Counted from the stretch's first letter, positions 55,701-62,902 are shown. The stretch is 64,000 bases of DNA from DATKQY01 sp035532475 (GCA_035532475.1 DATKQY010000057.1:62001-126000); one strand, 5' to 3'. Notes: a model not told the origin generated them from the sequence alone. A program made the numbers and translations.

Positions 55701-57634
55701 AACGTCTTCTCGTCGTCGAGCGCGATGTTGTCGATGTCGATGCGCGAGCCGCTCTGCTCCTCGATGAGATCGAGCGCCATCTCGATCACCGAGAGGTTCC
55801 TGAGCCCGAGGAAGTCCATCTTCAACAGGCCGAGCTCCTCGACCCCGTGCATCTCGTACTGCGTGACGATCGGCGCGTCGCTGGCGGGGGCGCCCGGCTC
55901 GGGCTTGCGCTGGATCGGCAGGTACTCCGTGAGCGGCTCGTGGGTGATGACGACCGCGGCGGCGTGGATGCCGTCCTGGCGCCGGAGGCCCTCCAGGCCC
56001 TTCGCGACGTCGATCACCCTTTTCGCGTCGGGCTCGGCCTCGTACATCTCGCGGAGGTCCGCCGCGGCGACGTAGCCGTCCTCGTGGCCGTCCACGCGCT
56101 CGAGGCAGGCCGACAGCGGCGTGTCGCGCCCCATCACGAGCGGCGGCATGGCCTTCGCGATCTTGTCGCCGAGGGCGTAGGGGTAGCCGAGCACGCGCGC
56201 CGCGTCGCGCACGGCGGCACGGGCCTTGATCGTCGAGAAGGTGACGATCTGGGCGACCCGGTCCCAGCCGTAGCGCTCCGTGGCGTAGCGGATCATCTCG
56301 CCCCGGTAGCGCTCGTCAAAGTCCATGTCGATGTCGGGCATCTGCTTGCGGCCCGGGTTCAAGAAGCGCTCGAAGAGCAGGTCGTAGCGGATCGGGTCGA
56401 GGTCGACGATCCGCAGGCAGTAGGCGACGCAGCACCCCGCGGCCGACCCCCGGCCCGGGCCGACCCTGATGCCGGAGGTGCGCGCGAAGTGGATGAGGTC
56501 CCACACGACGAGGAAGTACGCCGAGAAGCCCATCGAGGCGATGACGCCGAGCTCGTAGTCGATCCGCTCGGCCACCTCCGGCCGGAGCGGCGCGCCGTAC
56601 CGCTCGGCGGCACCCTCCAAGGTGAGGTGGCGCAGGTACGCGCTCGCCGCCTCCTCGTAGGTCGCGCGGCGGAACTCCTCGGGGACGGCGAACTGGGGGA
56701 GGGTCGGCTTGCCGAGCTCGATCTCGACGTTCGCCCGCTCGGCGATCCACAGCGTGTTGTCGCAGGCCTCCGGGAGCTCGGCGAAGAGCTGGCGCATCTC
56801 GAGCGCGCTCTTCAGATAGTGCTCCTCGCCCTGGAACTTGAAGCGCTTCGGGTCGTCGATCGTGGCACCGGTCTGCACGCAGAGCAGCGCGTCGTGCGCC
56901 ACCGCGTCCTCACGGCGGCAGTAGTGGCTGTCGTTCGTCGCCACGAGGGGCGCGCCGATGGCACGGGCGATCTCGACGAGCTGGGGGTTCGTCCGGTGCT
57001 GGTCCGCGATGCCGTGGTCCTGCAGCTCGACGAACAGGTGCTCCGGCCCGAAGATGTCCTGCAGGCGCCCGGCGAGCTTCATCGCCTCCTCGAACTGCCC
57101 CGCGAGCAGCGCCTGGAGCACAACGCCGCCGAGGCAGCCCGTCGTGGCGATCAGGCCCTCGTGGTAGCGCTCGAGCAGCTCCCAGTCGCAGCGCGGCTTG
57201 TAGAAGTAGCCCTCCAGGTAGGCCGCGGAGGAGAGCTTCATGAGGTTGCGGTAGCCCTGGGTCGTCTCGGCGAGCAGGGTCAGGTGGTAGTAGAGCTTCT
57301 CGCCGCGCTCGCCCTCCCCGCCGGTGTCGTCGAGGCGCCCGCGGCGCACCGGGCGCTCGGTGCGCGAGTTCGCCGCCATGTACGCCTCGGTGCCGATGAT
57401 CGGCGTGACGCCCCGGGCGCGGCACTCCTTGTAGAAGTCGAGGACGCCGTACATGTTGCCGTGGTCGGTGATCGCGAGCGCCGGCTGGCCGTCGGCCGCC
57501 GCGGCGGCGACGACGTCTTTGATCCGGGCGGCGCCGTCGAGCATCGAGTACTCGGTGTGCTGGTGCAGGTGGGCGAAGGACCGTCCCGACCCTGTCCCGC
57601 CAGCACCGGGCGACCCCGCCCCGGGTGCCGTCAT
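52748..57634 (-). CDS. dnaE: DNA polymerase III alpha subunit, interrupted by an intein
   Basis: Replicative polymerase catalytic subunit. The precursor is 1628 aa; removal of the intein (residues 755-1162) leaves about 1220 aa, normal for DnaE1. The PHP domain starts FAHLHQHTEYSMLDGAARI. The palm catalytic region includes the metal-binding segment QMPDIDMDFDERYRGEMI, followed by MAANMHRDYPELKNGRK and FADYAFNKSHSYGYGLVAYQTAW. The C-terminal OB domain contains GGVVTSLSRRYTRRGELMAQFVLEDLE. The ATG at 57634 has GGAGG 8 nt upstream; a GTG at 57661 would add nine residues. Three DnaA-box-like sites lie just upstream. Confidence 0.95.
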   Translation of the reverse strand: MTAPGAGSPGAGGTGSGRSFAHLHQHTEYSMLDGAARIKDVVAAAAADGQPALAITDHGNMYGVLDFYKECRARGVTPIIGTEAYMAANSRTERPVRRGRLDDTGGEGERGEKLYYHLTLLAETTQGYRNLMKLSSAAYLEGYFYKPRCDWELLERYHEGLIATTGCLGGVVLQALLAGQFEEAMKLAGRLQDIFGPEHLFVELQDHGIADQHRTNPQLVEIARAIGAPLVATNDSHYCRREDAVAHDALLCVQTGATIDDPKRFKFQGEEHYLKSALEMRQLFAELPEACDNTLWIAERANVEIELGKPTLPQFAVPEEFRRATYEEAASAYLRHLTLEGAAERYGAPLRPEVAERIDYELGVIASMGFSAYFLVVWDLIHFARTSGIRVGPGRGSAAGCCVAYCLRIVDLDPIRYDLLFERFLNPGRKQMPDIDMDFDERYRGEMIRYATERYGWDRVAQIVTFSTIKARAAVRDAARVLGYPYALGDKIAKAMPPLVMGRDTPLSACLERVDGHEDGYVAAADLREMYEAEPDAKRVIDVAKGLEGLRRQDGIHAAAVVITHEPLTEYLPIQRKPEPGAPASDAPIVTQYEMHGVEELGLLKMDFLGLRNLSVIEMALDLIEEQSGSRIDIDNIALDDEKTFEMLRRAESIGVFQLEGGAMRATLRSLAPTSFDDVAALVALYRPGPMAANMHRDYPELKNGRKALTYLHPDLEGILGDTYGLMLYQESVMRVAQRFAGYSLEEADNLRKACLPAGSLMLTRNHGYVPIEHVMGLADRRVQTIDTTSASSRFAEVADVWPVGTKPVYRLTTSTGYSIEATAEHRFLVEEDWKELGAIAPGDLVAVAARTVTDGASKVTMAQVELAALLISEGDTPDLVNGPRQLPHFCNTDPELIGAFCSAFVEHFGYSPSRVQRVGGVTRVALTNHELLDLADCLGKLGLSADKTIPLRLINAPLTKVERFLGLYFCADGWADRSGAHFGSKSKDVCLGLKRMLLRTGILSNLHRRSVDGHGTHWTLSIADKGQAKAFARLVSPHLTGLKAARLDRWLVGWGERSSATNIGIPSSFLSKELARASRVTGKSKRRLGIDGGGWATTRVVHRDSLNGLLYSERLEDLRSGDLVWDAVASVEYVGDLPCFDFEMAQPERPYAVVEDFLVHNCGKKIRSLIAAEREKFVAGCVAEGYTEKLATELFDIIEPFADYAFNKSHSYGYGLVAYQTAWLKANHPVEYLAALLSSVKDDKDKTAVYLAECRNLGIEVHVPDVNLSSSNFTARHAAEAGTGGSIVFGLSAIRNVGEGLVAHIVAEREKNGPFADFHDFCCRVDPSVLNKRTVESLAKAGAFDSLGHPRKGLCLVFEDIIDGVLTRRREEELGISTLFSLLGDAAADQDGTGSAYDEARREIPDVEFDKAELLACEKEMLGLYVSDHPLLGMESALRRHTDGSIRDLIDQAAAAAAGTPAGYGEGGGVRVVGGVVTSLSRRYTRRGELMAQFVLEDLEAAIEVMVFPKAMAEYGIRLEEDAIVCVRGRLDSRDDQPKLLVHEITRPVLVADDANTPLEVSVPVNSLTESVVLRLRELVVEHPGSVPLYLRLGSKVLRLPAEFNVDPRGGFVGALKELLGANALAP
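54149..55372 (-). mobile_element. DnaE intein with LAGLIDADG-type homing endonuclease domain
   Basis: In-frame insertion of 408 residues between NLRKA and CGKKI of DnaE. Splicing signals: Cys1 in CLPAGSLMLT (block A), TAEH at 69-72 (block B), CFDFEM (block F), and a terminal VHN followed by Cys+1 (block G). The endonuclease part shows VELAALLISEGDT (110-122), block D KTIPLRL, FLGLYFCADGW (211-221) and block H LKRMLLRTGI. The first motif has Glu where Asp is usual. The coding sequence is visibly richer in A and T than the flanking dnaE, consistent with horizontal acquisition. The insertion is not at the cyanobacterial split-DnaE site. Confidence 0.95.
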
Positions 57635-57651
57635 CGGCCTGCCTCCACAGC

Positions 57652-57685
57652 TCGTCCACACGACTTGTCCACCGGCTGTGGACGA
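57652..57685. promoter_or_regulatory. Cluster of three DnaA-box-like sequences upstream of dnaE
   Basis: TCGTCCACA (57652-57660, plus), TTGTCCACC (57665-57673, plus) and TCGTCCACA on the minus strand (57677-57685). High-GC actinobacterial DnaA boxes centre on TTGTCCACA, so each site differs by one base. They lie in the first codons and leader of dnaE, downstream of its likely -10. Confidence 0.55.
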
Positions 57686-57714
57686 CTTACAGGCGTGTGA
57701 TTCGGCCCGAGGCG

Positions 57715-57720
57715 AGGATA
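57715..57720 (-). promoter_or_regulatory. Putative -10 element of dnaE
   Basis: TATCCT on the minus strand, between bpa and dnaE. It would give a leader of about 75 nt that contains the DnaA-box-like cluster. Confidence 0.4.
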
Positions 57721-57751
57721 GCGCGGGCCGGTGCCGGCGATCGGGCGACGA

Positions 57752-58288
57752 TCAGAGGTAGGGCCCGGGCCTCGCCGCCGTCTGGTCGGGCTGGACCCCG
57801 GCGGGGAGGCTGTTCCTGCGCATCTCCTCCAGCTGGGCGCGCGCCGCCATCTGCTGCGCGAACAGCGTCGCCTGGATCCCGTGGAACAGCCCCTCCAGCC
57901 AGCCGACGAGCTGCGCCTGGGCGATTCGCAGCTCGGCGTCGGACGGCTCCTCGGAGTCGAACGGCAGCGCCAGGCGGTCGAGCTCGTTGGCCAGGTCGGG
58001 CGAGAGGCCCCCGGCCAGCTCGCGCACCGAGCTCTCGTAGATCTCCTTCAGCCGGAGGCGGCTCGCGCGGTCGAGCGGCGCCTGGCGCACCTCGTCGAGC
58101 AGCTGTTTGATCATCGAGCCGATCCGCATCACCTTCGCCGGCCGTTCGACGGCCTCGCTCGGGGTCTCCGAGCCGGCGCCGTCGGCGGCGCCCGCGGCGG
58201 GCGCGAACGCCGCGGCGAACTCGTCGTCCGCGCGCTCGGGCGTGACGATGATGACGGGCGTGCTGGGATCGGGCTGCTGGTCGGTCAT
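57752..58288 (-). CDS. bpa: Bacterial proteasome activator Bpa/PafE (DUF2587)
   Basis: ATP-independent ring-forming activator of the actinobacterial 20S proteasome. The 178-aa sequence contains long stretches that match Mycobacterium Bpa as I recall it: PAKVMRIGSMIKQLLDEVR, PSDAELRIAQAQLVGWLEGL, FHGIQATLFAQQMAARAQLE. The C-terminus is GPYL, corresponding to the GQYL motif that docks into the proteasome alpha ring; the Tyr-Leu is kept while Gln is Pro. The disordered acidic N-terminus is typical. No prc genes are in the window. Confidence 0.93.
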   Translation of the reverse strand: MTDQQPDPSTPVIIVTPERADDEFAAAFAPAAGAADGAGSETPSEAVERPAKVMRIGSMIKQLLDEVRQAPLDRASRLRLKEIYESSVRELAGGLSPDLANELDRLALPFDSEEPSDAELRIAQAQLVGWLEGLFHGIQATLFAQQMAARAQLEEMRRNSLPAGVQPDQTAARPGPYL

Positions 58289-58447
58289 GGTCCCATTCTT
58301 TCGCGCTCGGACAGGCGGTGACTCACGGGCGGCTTGGCAGCTCCGGCCCGGCTCGCGTGACGTCACGTCACCGAGGAGGCGTCTTGCCCGCGAGCACCAG
58401 GCGAAACCACCGGGGGTGCCCCGGGGCGGAGACATCGAGAGACGGGA

Positions 58448-58479
58448 CTCCCTCGGCGCCCCGAAGGGCGCCGAGGGAG
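58448..58479. terminator. Perfect 14-bp hairpin between the unknown gene 58509-58901 and bpa
   Basis: CTCCCTCGGCGCCC, loop CGAA, then GGGCGCCGAGGGAG. It begins 29 bp beyond the stop of the upstream minus-strand gene. No U-tract follows in either direction. The rest of 58289-58508 shows no feature. Confidence 0.6.
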
Positions 58480-58508
58480 GCGCGCGGCGGCTAGGGGGGG
58501 AGCGCCGC

Positions 58509-58901
58509 TCAGGCGCGCGCGACGCGGCGGAGGTCCTCGAGGGACATCTCCGCGGTGGCGTCACCGCCGCACTGGTCGCAGCGTGCGGTGTGTCGCCACG
58601 AGCGGAGCAACCGCGTGCCCGAGGCATCGAGGAAGACGACGAACGCGTCCGAGTCGGGATGCAGCACGAGCCGGTCGTACGAGCGCCACTCCGTCGCGAC
58701 GGACGACTCCATCCGAGGCCCTTTGAGCACACGGCAGAACCGCTTGTCCTTCGTGTCGAACAGCCACGTGCTGTGGCATGACTCCAGGACGAGGAAGTCC
58801 CGGCCCGACGAATCCGTGCTCGGCCCGAACAGATCGAGCACAGAGGCGTCGGCTCCAGAGGTCCTCCCGCCAGCCGCTGCGCCTACCAACTCCGTTTCCA
58901 C
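58509..58901 (-). CDS. Hypothetical protein with a CxxC motif
   Basis: 130-aa protein I do not recognise. The middle reads FLVLESCHSTWLFDTKDKRFCRVLKG and DRLVLHPDSDAFVVFLDASGTRLLRSWRHTARCDQCGGD, suggesting a small beta-rich domain followed by a possible metal-binding CDQCG. There is no signal or membrane segment. It starts at GTG 58901; a TATCGT at 58960-58965 on the minus strand could be its -10. It is followed by a strong hairpin at 58448-58479, so it is probably monocistronic. Confidence 0.65.
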   Translation of the reverse strand: METELVGAAAGGRTSGADASVLDLFGPSTDSSGRDFLVLESCHSTWLFDTKDKRFCRVLKGPRMESSVATEWRSYDRLVLHPDSDAFVVFLDASGTRLLRSWRHTARCDQCGGDATAEMSLEDLRRVARA

Positions 58902-59075
58902 AACACGATCATGCCCCCGGGGTGCGACGAGTCCTGCGCGGCAGGATTGCAGTCGCGTGACGATATTCCGTGCCAGTTTCTCCCCGAGGACCCGGTGCCA
59001 CGGGCACCTCGCGCCCGACCGCTCGCGGTGCCGAACGTCCAGCGTGCGGCCCGGCGACGGTGGGGGTCGACCGGC

Positions 59076-59525
59076 TCAGGGCTCCTCCCGTTCGGCTCCC
59101 TCGGCGAGCTGCAGGCTCGTCGAGTTGATGCACCAGCGCTGCCCGGTCGGGCCCGGGCCGTCCTCGAACACGTGCCCGAGATGGCCGCCGCAGCGGCCGC
59201 ACGTCACCTCGACGCGTCTCATGCCGTATGAGCGGTCTTCGTGCAGCGCCACCTTGGTGGGGTCGACCGGCTCGGTGAAGCTCGGCCAGCCGGAGCCCGA
59301 GTCGAACTGGACGCGGGCGTCGAACAGCTCGTCGCCGCAGGCGGCGCAGCGGAAGACCCCTGAGAACTCGGGGTGGGTGAACCGCCCCGTGAACGCCGGG
59401 TCGGTGCCCTTCTCTCGCAGCACCCGGTACTGCTCAGGGGTGAGGCGTTCGCGCCAGTCCTGCTCGCTCAGCTCGGCGCGGTCGGGTCCGCCCGGGCCGG
59501 TTGCGGTGGTGTCGTCCGTGGTCAC
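59076..59525 (-). CDS. msrB: Peptide-methionine (R)-S-oxide reductase
   Basis: Repairs oxidised methionine (R form). The 149-aa protein has two zinc-binding CxxC pairs (RCAACGDEL and TCGRCGGHLGH) and the active-site GQRWCINSTSL with catalytic Cys. LTPEQYRVLREKGTDPAFTG and GSGWPSFTEP are family hallmarks. The resolving Cys position found in some MsrB is not obvious. The GTG at 59525 lies 7 nt from a TAGGGT hexamer, suggesting a leaderless transcript. Confidence 0.93.
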   Translation of the reverse strand: MTTDDTTATGPGGPDRAELSEQDWRERLTPEQYRVLREKGTDPAFTGRFTHPEFSGVFRCAACGDELFDARVQFDSGSGWPSFTEPVDPTKVALHEDRSYGMRRVEVTCGRCGGHLGHVFEDGPGPTGQRWCINSTSLQLAEGAEREEP

Positions 59526-59532
59526 GGCCGCG

Positions 59533-59538
59533 ACCCTA
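59533..59538 (-). promoter_or_regulatory. Putative -10 element of msrB (leaderless)
   Basis: TAGGGT on the minus strand, 7 nt from the msrB GTG; it overlaps the stop codon of the preceding gene. Confidence 0.45.
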
Positions 59539-60075
59539 CCGGCGCTCGATCGCGTCCACCGCGTCCGGCTCGAACGGTCCGGCGCCGACGAGGGCGTCGA
59601 GCAGCCGGGCCTCGACGCCCTCGAGCGCCAGCGCCTCGACGACGCGACCCTGGCGGTGGAGCGCCTCGGCGAGATCGGCCAGCTCGGCCGCGAGATCGAG
59701 GCAGCGGCCGCGCTCGAGCTCGACGGCCCCGCCGGACGACGGCCGGACGGAGCCGGCGAGCCGGGCCCGGACCGACGCGAGGCGCTCCTGCGCCCGCTGC
59801 GACGGCGGGGCGGTGCGCCCCGAGGTGGCGGGCTCGCCGTGCCGGGCGGCGGCCGGCGCGCCACCGCGTCCCCGACGCGGCCGGGACGGCCGGGGTCGAG
59901 CGGGCCGCGTCGGCACGCGACGGCCCGCCACGTCCCCGACTCCGGCCGGGCCGGGTCGGGACAGCTGGTCGAGCGCCCGGAGGAGCCGGGCCGCGTCGCG
60001 CGCCCCGAGGCGGGGCGCCCGGACGAAGACGCCGCCGGCACCGCCTCGGGGGACACCAGGTGGTCGGTCGGGCAC
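59536..60075 (-). CDS. Hypothetical protein, low-complexity centre
   Basis: Possible 179-aa protein, start GTG 60075. The N-terminal part (FVRAPRLGARDAARLLRALDQLSRPG) and the C-terminal part (CLDLAAELADLAEALHRQGRVVEALALEG, LLDALVGAGPFEPDAVDAIERR) look like real helical protein. The centre is a run of Arg, Pro and Ala. It fills the space between the SCO1664-family gene and msrB on the same strand, where other actinobacteria often carry mshC; it is not MshC. No family recognised, and an intrinsically disordered linker protein or a non-coding stretch remain possible. Confidence 0.5.
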   Translation of the reverse strand: MPDRPPGVPRGGAGGVFVRAPRLGARDAARLLRALDQLSRPGPAGVGDVAGRRVPTRPARPRPSRPRRGRGGAPAAARHGEPATSGRTAPPSQRAQERLASVRARLAGSVRPSSGGAVELERGRCLDLAAELADLAEALHRQGRVVEALALEGVEARLLDALVGAGPFEPDAVDAIERR

Positions 60076-60125
60076 GTCGCGACGCTCGCCGTGGCCCGTA
60101 CCGTGTCAGCTACCGCCCGCAGCCC

Positions 60126-60866
60126 TCACACGAGCGGCCAGGGGTACGGGCGGTCCTCCAGGTCCGGCTCGGGGAAGACCGGCTCCGCGAGGAGCAGCTC
60201 GGCGCGGCGCCACATCGCGGCGCACTCCTCGGGCGCGAGCAGCTCGGCGAGGGCGTCCGCGGCCCCGGCGAGCACCGCCTCGCAGGCGGCGACGACGTCG
60301 GCCGGCAGGTGCTCGCCGGCGAAGTCCCACATCACCGTCCTCAGCTTCGGACGCGGGTGGAAGCACAGCCCGTTGTCGATCGCCCAGATCCTCCCGCCGG
60401 CGTCGAGCAGCAGGTGGCCGCCCTTGCGGTCGGCGTTGTTGACGAGCAGGTCGAAGCCGGCGATGCGGCGGAGCGCAGCGTGGCGGCCCGGCTCCCCCAT
60501 CAGGCTGAAGTAGTGCTCGGCGTAGTCGGCGTCGACGAAGCGCTGGAGCGAGCCCTCGCCGTAGGGGGCCTCCGGGCGCAGCACCGTTTCGGGGACGACG
60601 TCGAGGCCGAGCACCACCGACGCTAGGTACGCCGCGACCTCCCGCCGGCACAGGCCGCCGGGGAAGTCCCACAGCGGCCGCTCCCCCTTCGCCGGCTTGT
60701 AGATCGCGCGCGCCGCCAGCTCACCCGAGCTGACCGTGACGAGGAAGGTCGCGTTCGAGCTCCACGGCATCCTGCCCTCGAGCTCCACCTCGCCCTCCCG
60801 GAGGAGGTCGAGCCACGCCTCGCTCGTCAGGTCAGGGGAGGCCGGTGGCCGTTCGTCCTCGGGCAC
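60126..60866 (-). CDS. SCO1664 family protein (PI3K/PI4K-like kinase fold)
   Basis: 246-aa protein of the actinobacterial SCO1664 family. Kinase-like motifs: AIYKPAKGERPLWDF (glycine-lysine region), GFDLLVNNADRKGGHLLL (catalytic loop, N-N-x-D-R), and IWAIDNGLCFH (metal-binding D-N). These resemble phosphatidylinositol 3/4-kinases, but the substrate is unknown. Its start overlaps the DUF3090 gene by 40 bp. It forms a conserved trio with DUF3090 and the histidine phosphatase; in many actinobacteria the trio adjoins mshC of mycothiol synthesis. Confidence 0.9.
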   Translation of the reverse strand: MPEDERPPASPDLTSEAWLDLLREGEVELEGRMPWSSNATFLVTVSSGELAARAIYKPAKGERPLWDFPGGLCRREVAAYLASVVLGLDVVPETVLRPEAPYGEGSLQRFVDADYAEHYFSLMGEPGRHAALRRIAGFDLLVNNADRKGGHLLLDAGGRIWAIDNGLCFHPRPKLRTVMWDFAGEHLPADVVAACEAVLAGAADALAELLAPEECAAMWRRAELLLAEPVFPEPDLEDRPYPWPLV

Positions 60867-61330
60867 GCGTGCCCCCTCGGGTCGAGCGGGAAGCCGCAGA
60901 GCGGGCAGGGCGGTCGGCCGGCGTCGACGAGCCGGGCGCCGCGGATCGCGAGCGCCGCCGCCTGCTCGCGCCGCAAGGCCATCCGCGCCTCGTCGCCCGT
61001 CTCGTCCTCGCCCACGAGCTCCTCGGCGAGCAGCACGACGCGGTCGAGCGAGACGTCGTAGGCGACGGCCAGGGTCCCGATGACGAACGTGGGCTCCTCA
61101 AACTCCTCGAGCTCGAGCGCCTCCTCCTCGGGGAGGTGGCCGGGTCGCGCGAGGTCCTGGAGCAGTTGGCCGAGGCGCTGGGACAACGCGCCGACATGCT
61201 GCTTCTCGAGCTTCAGCGTGACGAGCGTCGTGCCCTCACGAGCCTGGAGGAAGAACGCCCGCTGGCCGACGGGGCCCACCGTGCCGACGGTGACGCGCTC
61301 GGGCGAGCTCAGCTCGTAGTCGGTGCTCAC
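60827..61330 (-). CDS. DUF3090 family protein
   Basis: 167-aa protein. The N-terminal RVTVGTVGPVGQRAFFLQAREG and the acidic segment LPEEEALELEEFEEPTFVIGTLAVAYD match the DUF3090 family. The C-terminal PPCPLCGFPLDPRGHACPRTNGH is a treble-clef-like zinc site. The biochemical role is unknown. The GTG start overlaps the phosphatase stop (GTGA), and its end overlaps the SCO1664-family gene, so the trio is tightly coupled. Confidence 0.9.
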   Translation of the reverse strand: MSTDYELSSPERVTVGTVGPVGQRAFFLQAREGTTLVTLKLEKQHVGALSQRLGQLLQDLARPGHLPEEEALELEEFEEPTFVIGTLAVAYDVSLDRVVLLAEELVGEDETGDEARMALRREQAAALAIRGARLVDAGRPPCPLCGFPLDPRGHACPRTNGHRPPLT

Positions 61331-62070
61331 GCGCCGCTCCCGGCCGCCGCGTCCGCCCCCCCTCCTGCCGCGCCGGCGCCTGCCCGGCGCCGGCGGCCGC
61401 CGGCCGGCCGGCCGTCGGCGCTCGCCCCGAAGCCGAGCGCCGTGAGATCGCCGGTCGAGTTCACCGCGAGCACGACCGGCGATCCCGCTCCGTAGGCGAC
61501 GACGCTCACCGAGCACGGCGAGATCACCGTGCGCTGGACGAGGTCGAGCGGCTGGCCGAGGGCGTCGCCGACGGCGATCTTGATCGGGTCGGCGTGGCTC
61601 ACCGCCACCACGGTCTCGCCGGGGTGCGCCCAAAGGAAGCGTTCGACCGTGGCGGCCATGCGCGCCTGGACCTCGGCGAAGGACTCGCCGCCGGGGAAGC
61701 GGAAGCCGCTCGGGTGGCGCTGGACGGCCTCCCACTCCGGGCGCTTGCGGAGCGAGGCGAGCTCCTCGCCGGTCCACTCGCCGAAGTCGCACTCGAACAG
61801 GCCCCGTTCGACGACGACAGCCAGCCCGAGGTGGCCGGCGACCGCTTTGGCGGTCTCGCGGGCACGCTCGAGCGGGGAGGCGTACACGGCGCGCACGGTG
61901 CCGAGCGCGGCCAGCCGCTTGCCGGCCCCGTCGGCCTCCTCACGGCCGCGCTCGGACAGGTGCAGCCCGCGCGCGCGGCCCGGCAGGACCTTGCCGGTGG
62001 TCGGCGTCGTCCCGTGACGGACGAAGCAGACGACCGTCGGCTGGGACTTCACCTCTCGCGAACGCGGCAC
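61327..62070 (-). CDS. Histidine phosphatase family protein (MSMEG_4193-type)
   Basis: Phosphoglycerate-mutase-like phosphatase of 247 aa. The catalytic motif VCFVRHGTTPTTGKVLPGR holds the phospho-His; further family elements are YASPLERARETA, LFECDFGEWTGEE and VVAVSHADPIKI (second His). The C-terminal 45 residues are a disordered Ala/Gly/Arg tail. The GTG at 62070 is chosen because TACGTT lies exactly 7 nt upstream; a start at 62106 would overlap the divergent glycosylase gene. It leads the DUF3090/SCO1664 trio. Confidence 0.9.
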   Translation of the reverse strand: MPRSREVKSQPTVVCFVRHGTTPTTGKVLPGRARGLHLSERGREEADGAGKRLAALGTVRAVYASPLERARETAKAVAGHLGLAVVVERGLFECDFGEWTGEELASLRKRPEWEAVQRHPSGFRFPGGESFAEVQARMAATVERFLWAHPGETVVAVSHADPIKIAVGDALGQPLDLVQRTVISPCSVSVVAYGAGSPVVLAVNSTGDLTALGFGASADGRPAGGRRRRAGAGAAGGGADAAAGSGA

Positions 62071-62077
62071 GGAACCC

Positions 62078-62087
62078 AACGTAGCGT
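62078..62087. promoter_or_regulatory. Putative bidirectional -10 element between histidine phosphatase and glycosylase genes
   Basis: The 10-mer AACGTAGCGT gives TACGTT on the minus strand (7 nt from the GTG at 62070) and TAGCGT on the plus strand (8 nt from the GTG at 62096). The divergent gap is only 25 bp. Confidence 0.5.
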
Positions 62088-62095
62088 GGGACGCC

Positions 62096-62878
62096 GTGCC
62101 CCCCATCCGACGCGACCGGACCCCGGCGGACCCCGGCGGAGCCCCCGCCAGCGGGGACGCGGCGGGCCGACTCGGAGCGCTGCGGACCGAGATCGTCGGC
62201 TGCCGCCGCTGCGAGCGGCTCGTCGCGTGGCGCGAGGACGTGGCGGCGACGGGGAGGGCCGCCTACGCCGGCGAGCGCTACTGGCAGCGGCCGCTGCCGG
62301 GCTGGGGCGACCTGGCGGCACGCCTCGTCGTCGTCGGCCTCGCGCCCGCGGCGCACGGCGCCAACCGGACGGGACGGATGTTCACCGGCGACCGGACGGG
62401 CGACTTCCTCTTCGCCGCGCTTTGGCGGGCCGGCTACGCCAACCAGCCCGAGAGCGTGTCCGCCGACGACGGTCTCCGGCTGAGCGGCGCCTACGTGACC
62501 GCCGCGGTCCGCTGCGCGCCGCCCGACAACCGTCCGGCACCGGGCGAGCGGGACAACTGCGCGCCCTACCTGGCCGCGGAGCTGGACGCCCTGGTGCGGG
62601 CGCGCGTGCTGCTCGCGCTCGGCGCCTTCGCCCTCGACGCGCTGGTGCGCCAGCCCTCGGTCGGTCACGCCGTGCTGGCGGACGGGGCGGGACGCGGCGC
62701 CCGCCGGCCGAAGTTCGCGCACGGGCTGGAGGTCCCGCTCGCCGCCGTCCCCGGGGACGGGCCGTCCCGGACGCTGCTCTGCTCGTACCACCCGAGCCAG
62801 CGCAACGTCTTCACCGGGCTGTTGACCCCCGCGATGTTCGACGCGGTCCTCACCCGGGCACGCGAGCTCGGCGCCTGA
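62096..62878 (+). CDS. Uracil-DNA glycosylase, family 5 (UdgB-like)
   Basis: Iron-sulfur base-excision repair enzyme for uracil and related lesions. VGCRRCERLVAWRED supplies two cluster cysteines, and later CAPPDN and NCAPYL the other two. The active-site motif VVVGLAPAAHGANRTGRMFTGD (GLAPAxHG) and the C-terminal SYHPSQRNVFTG identify family 5 rather than family 4. It is 260 aa. The GTG start is 8 nt after TAGCGT, so the transcript may be leaderless. Confidence 0.92.
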   Translation: MPPIRRDRTPADPGGAPASGDAAGRLGALRTEIVGCRRCERLVAWREDVAATGRAAYAGERYWQRPLPGWGDLAARLVVVGLAPAAHGANRTGRMFTGDRTGDFLFAALWRAGYANQPESVSADDGLRLSGAYVTAAVRCAPPDNRPAPGERDNCAPYLAAELDALVRARVLLALGAFALDALVRQPSVGHAVLADGAGRGARRPKFAHGLEVPLAAVPGDGPSRTLLCSYHPSQRNVFTGLLTPAMFDAVLTRARELGA

Positions 62879-62902
62879 ACCCCGGGGCGGCGCGCGCCGC
62901 GC

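Noticed and set aside
57652..57685. Replication origin at dnaE
   Set aside because: Only three imperfect boxes, no AT-rich unwinding region and no dnaA or dnaN nearby; kept only as a regulatory cluster.
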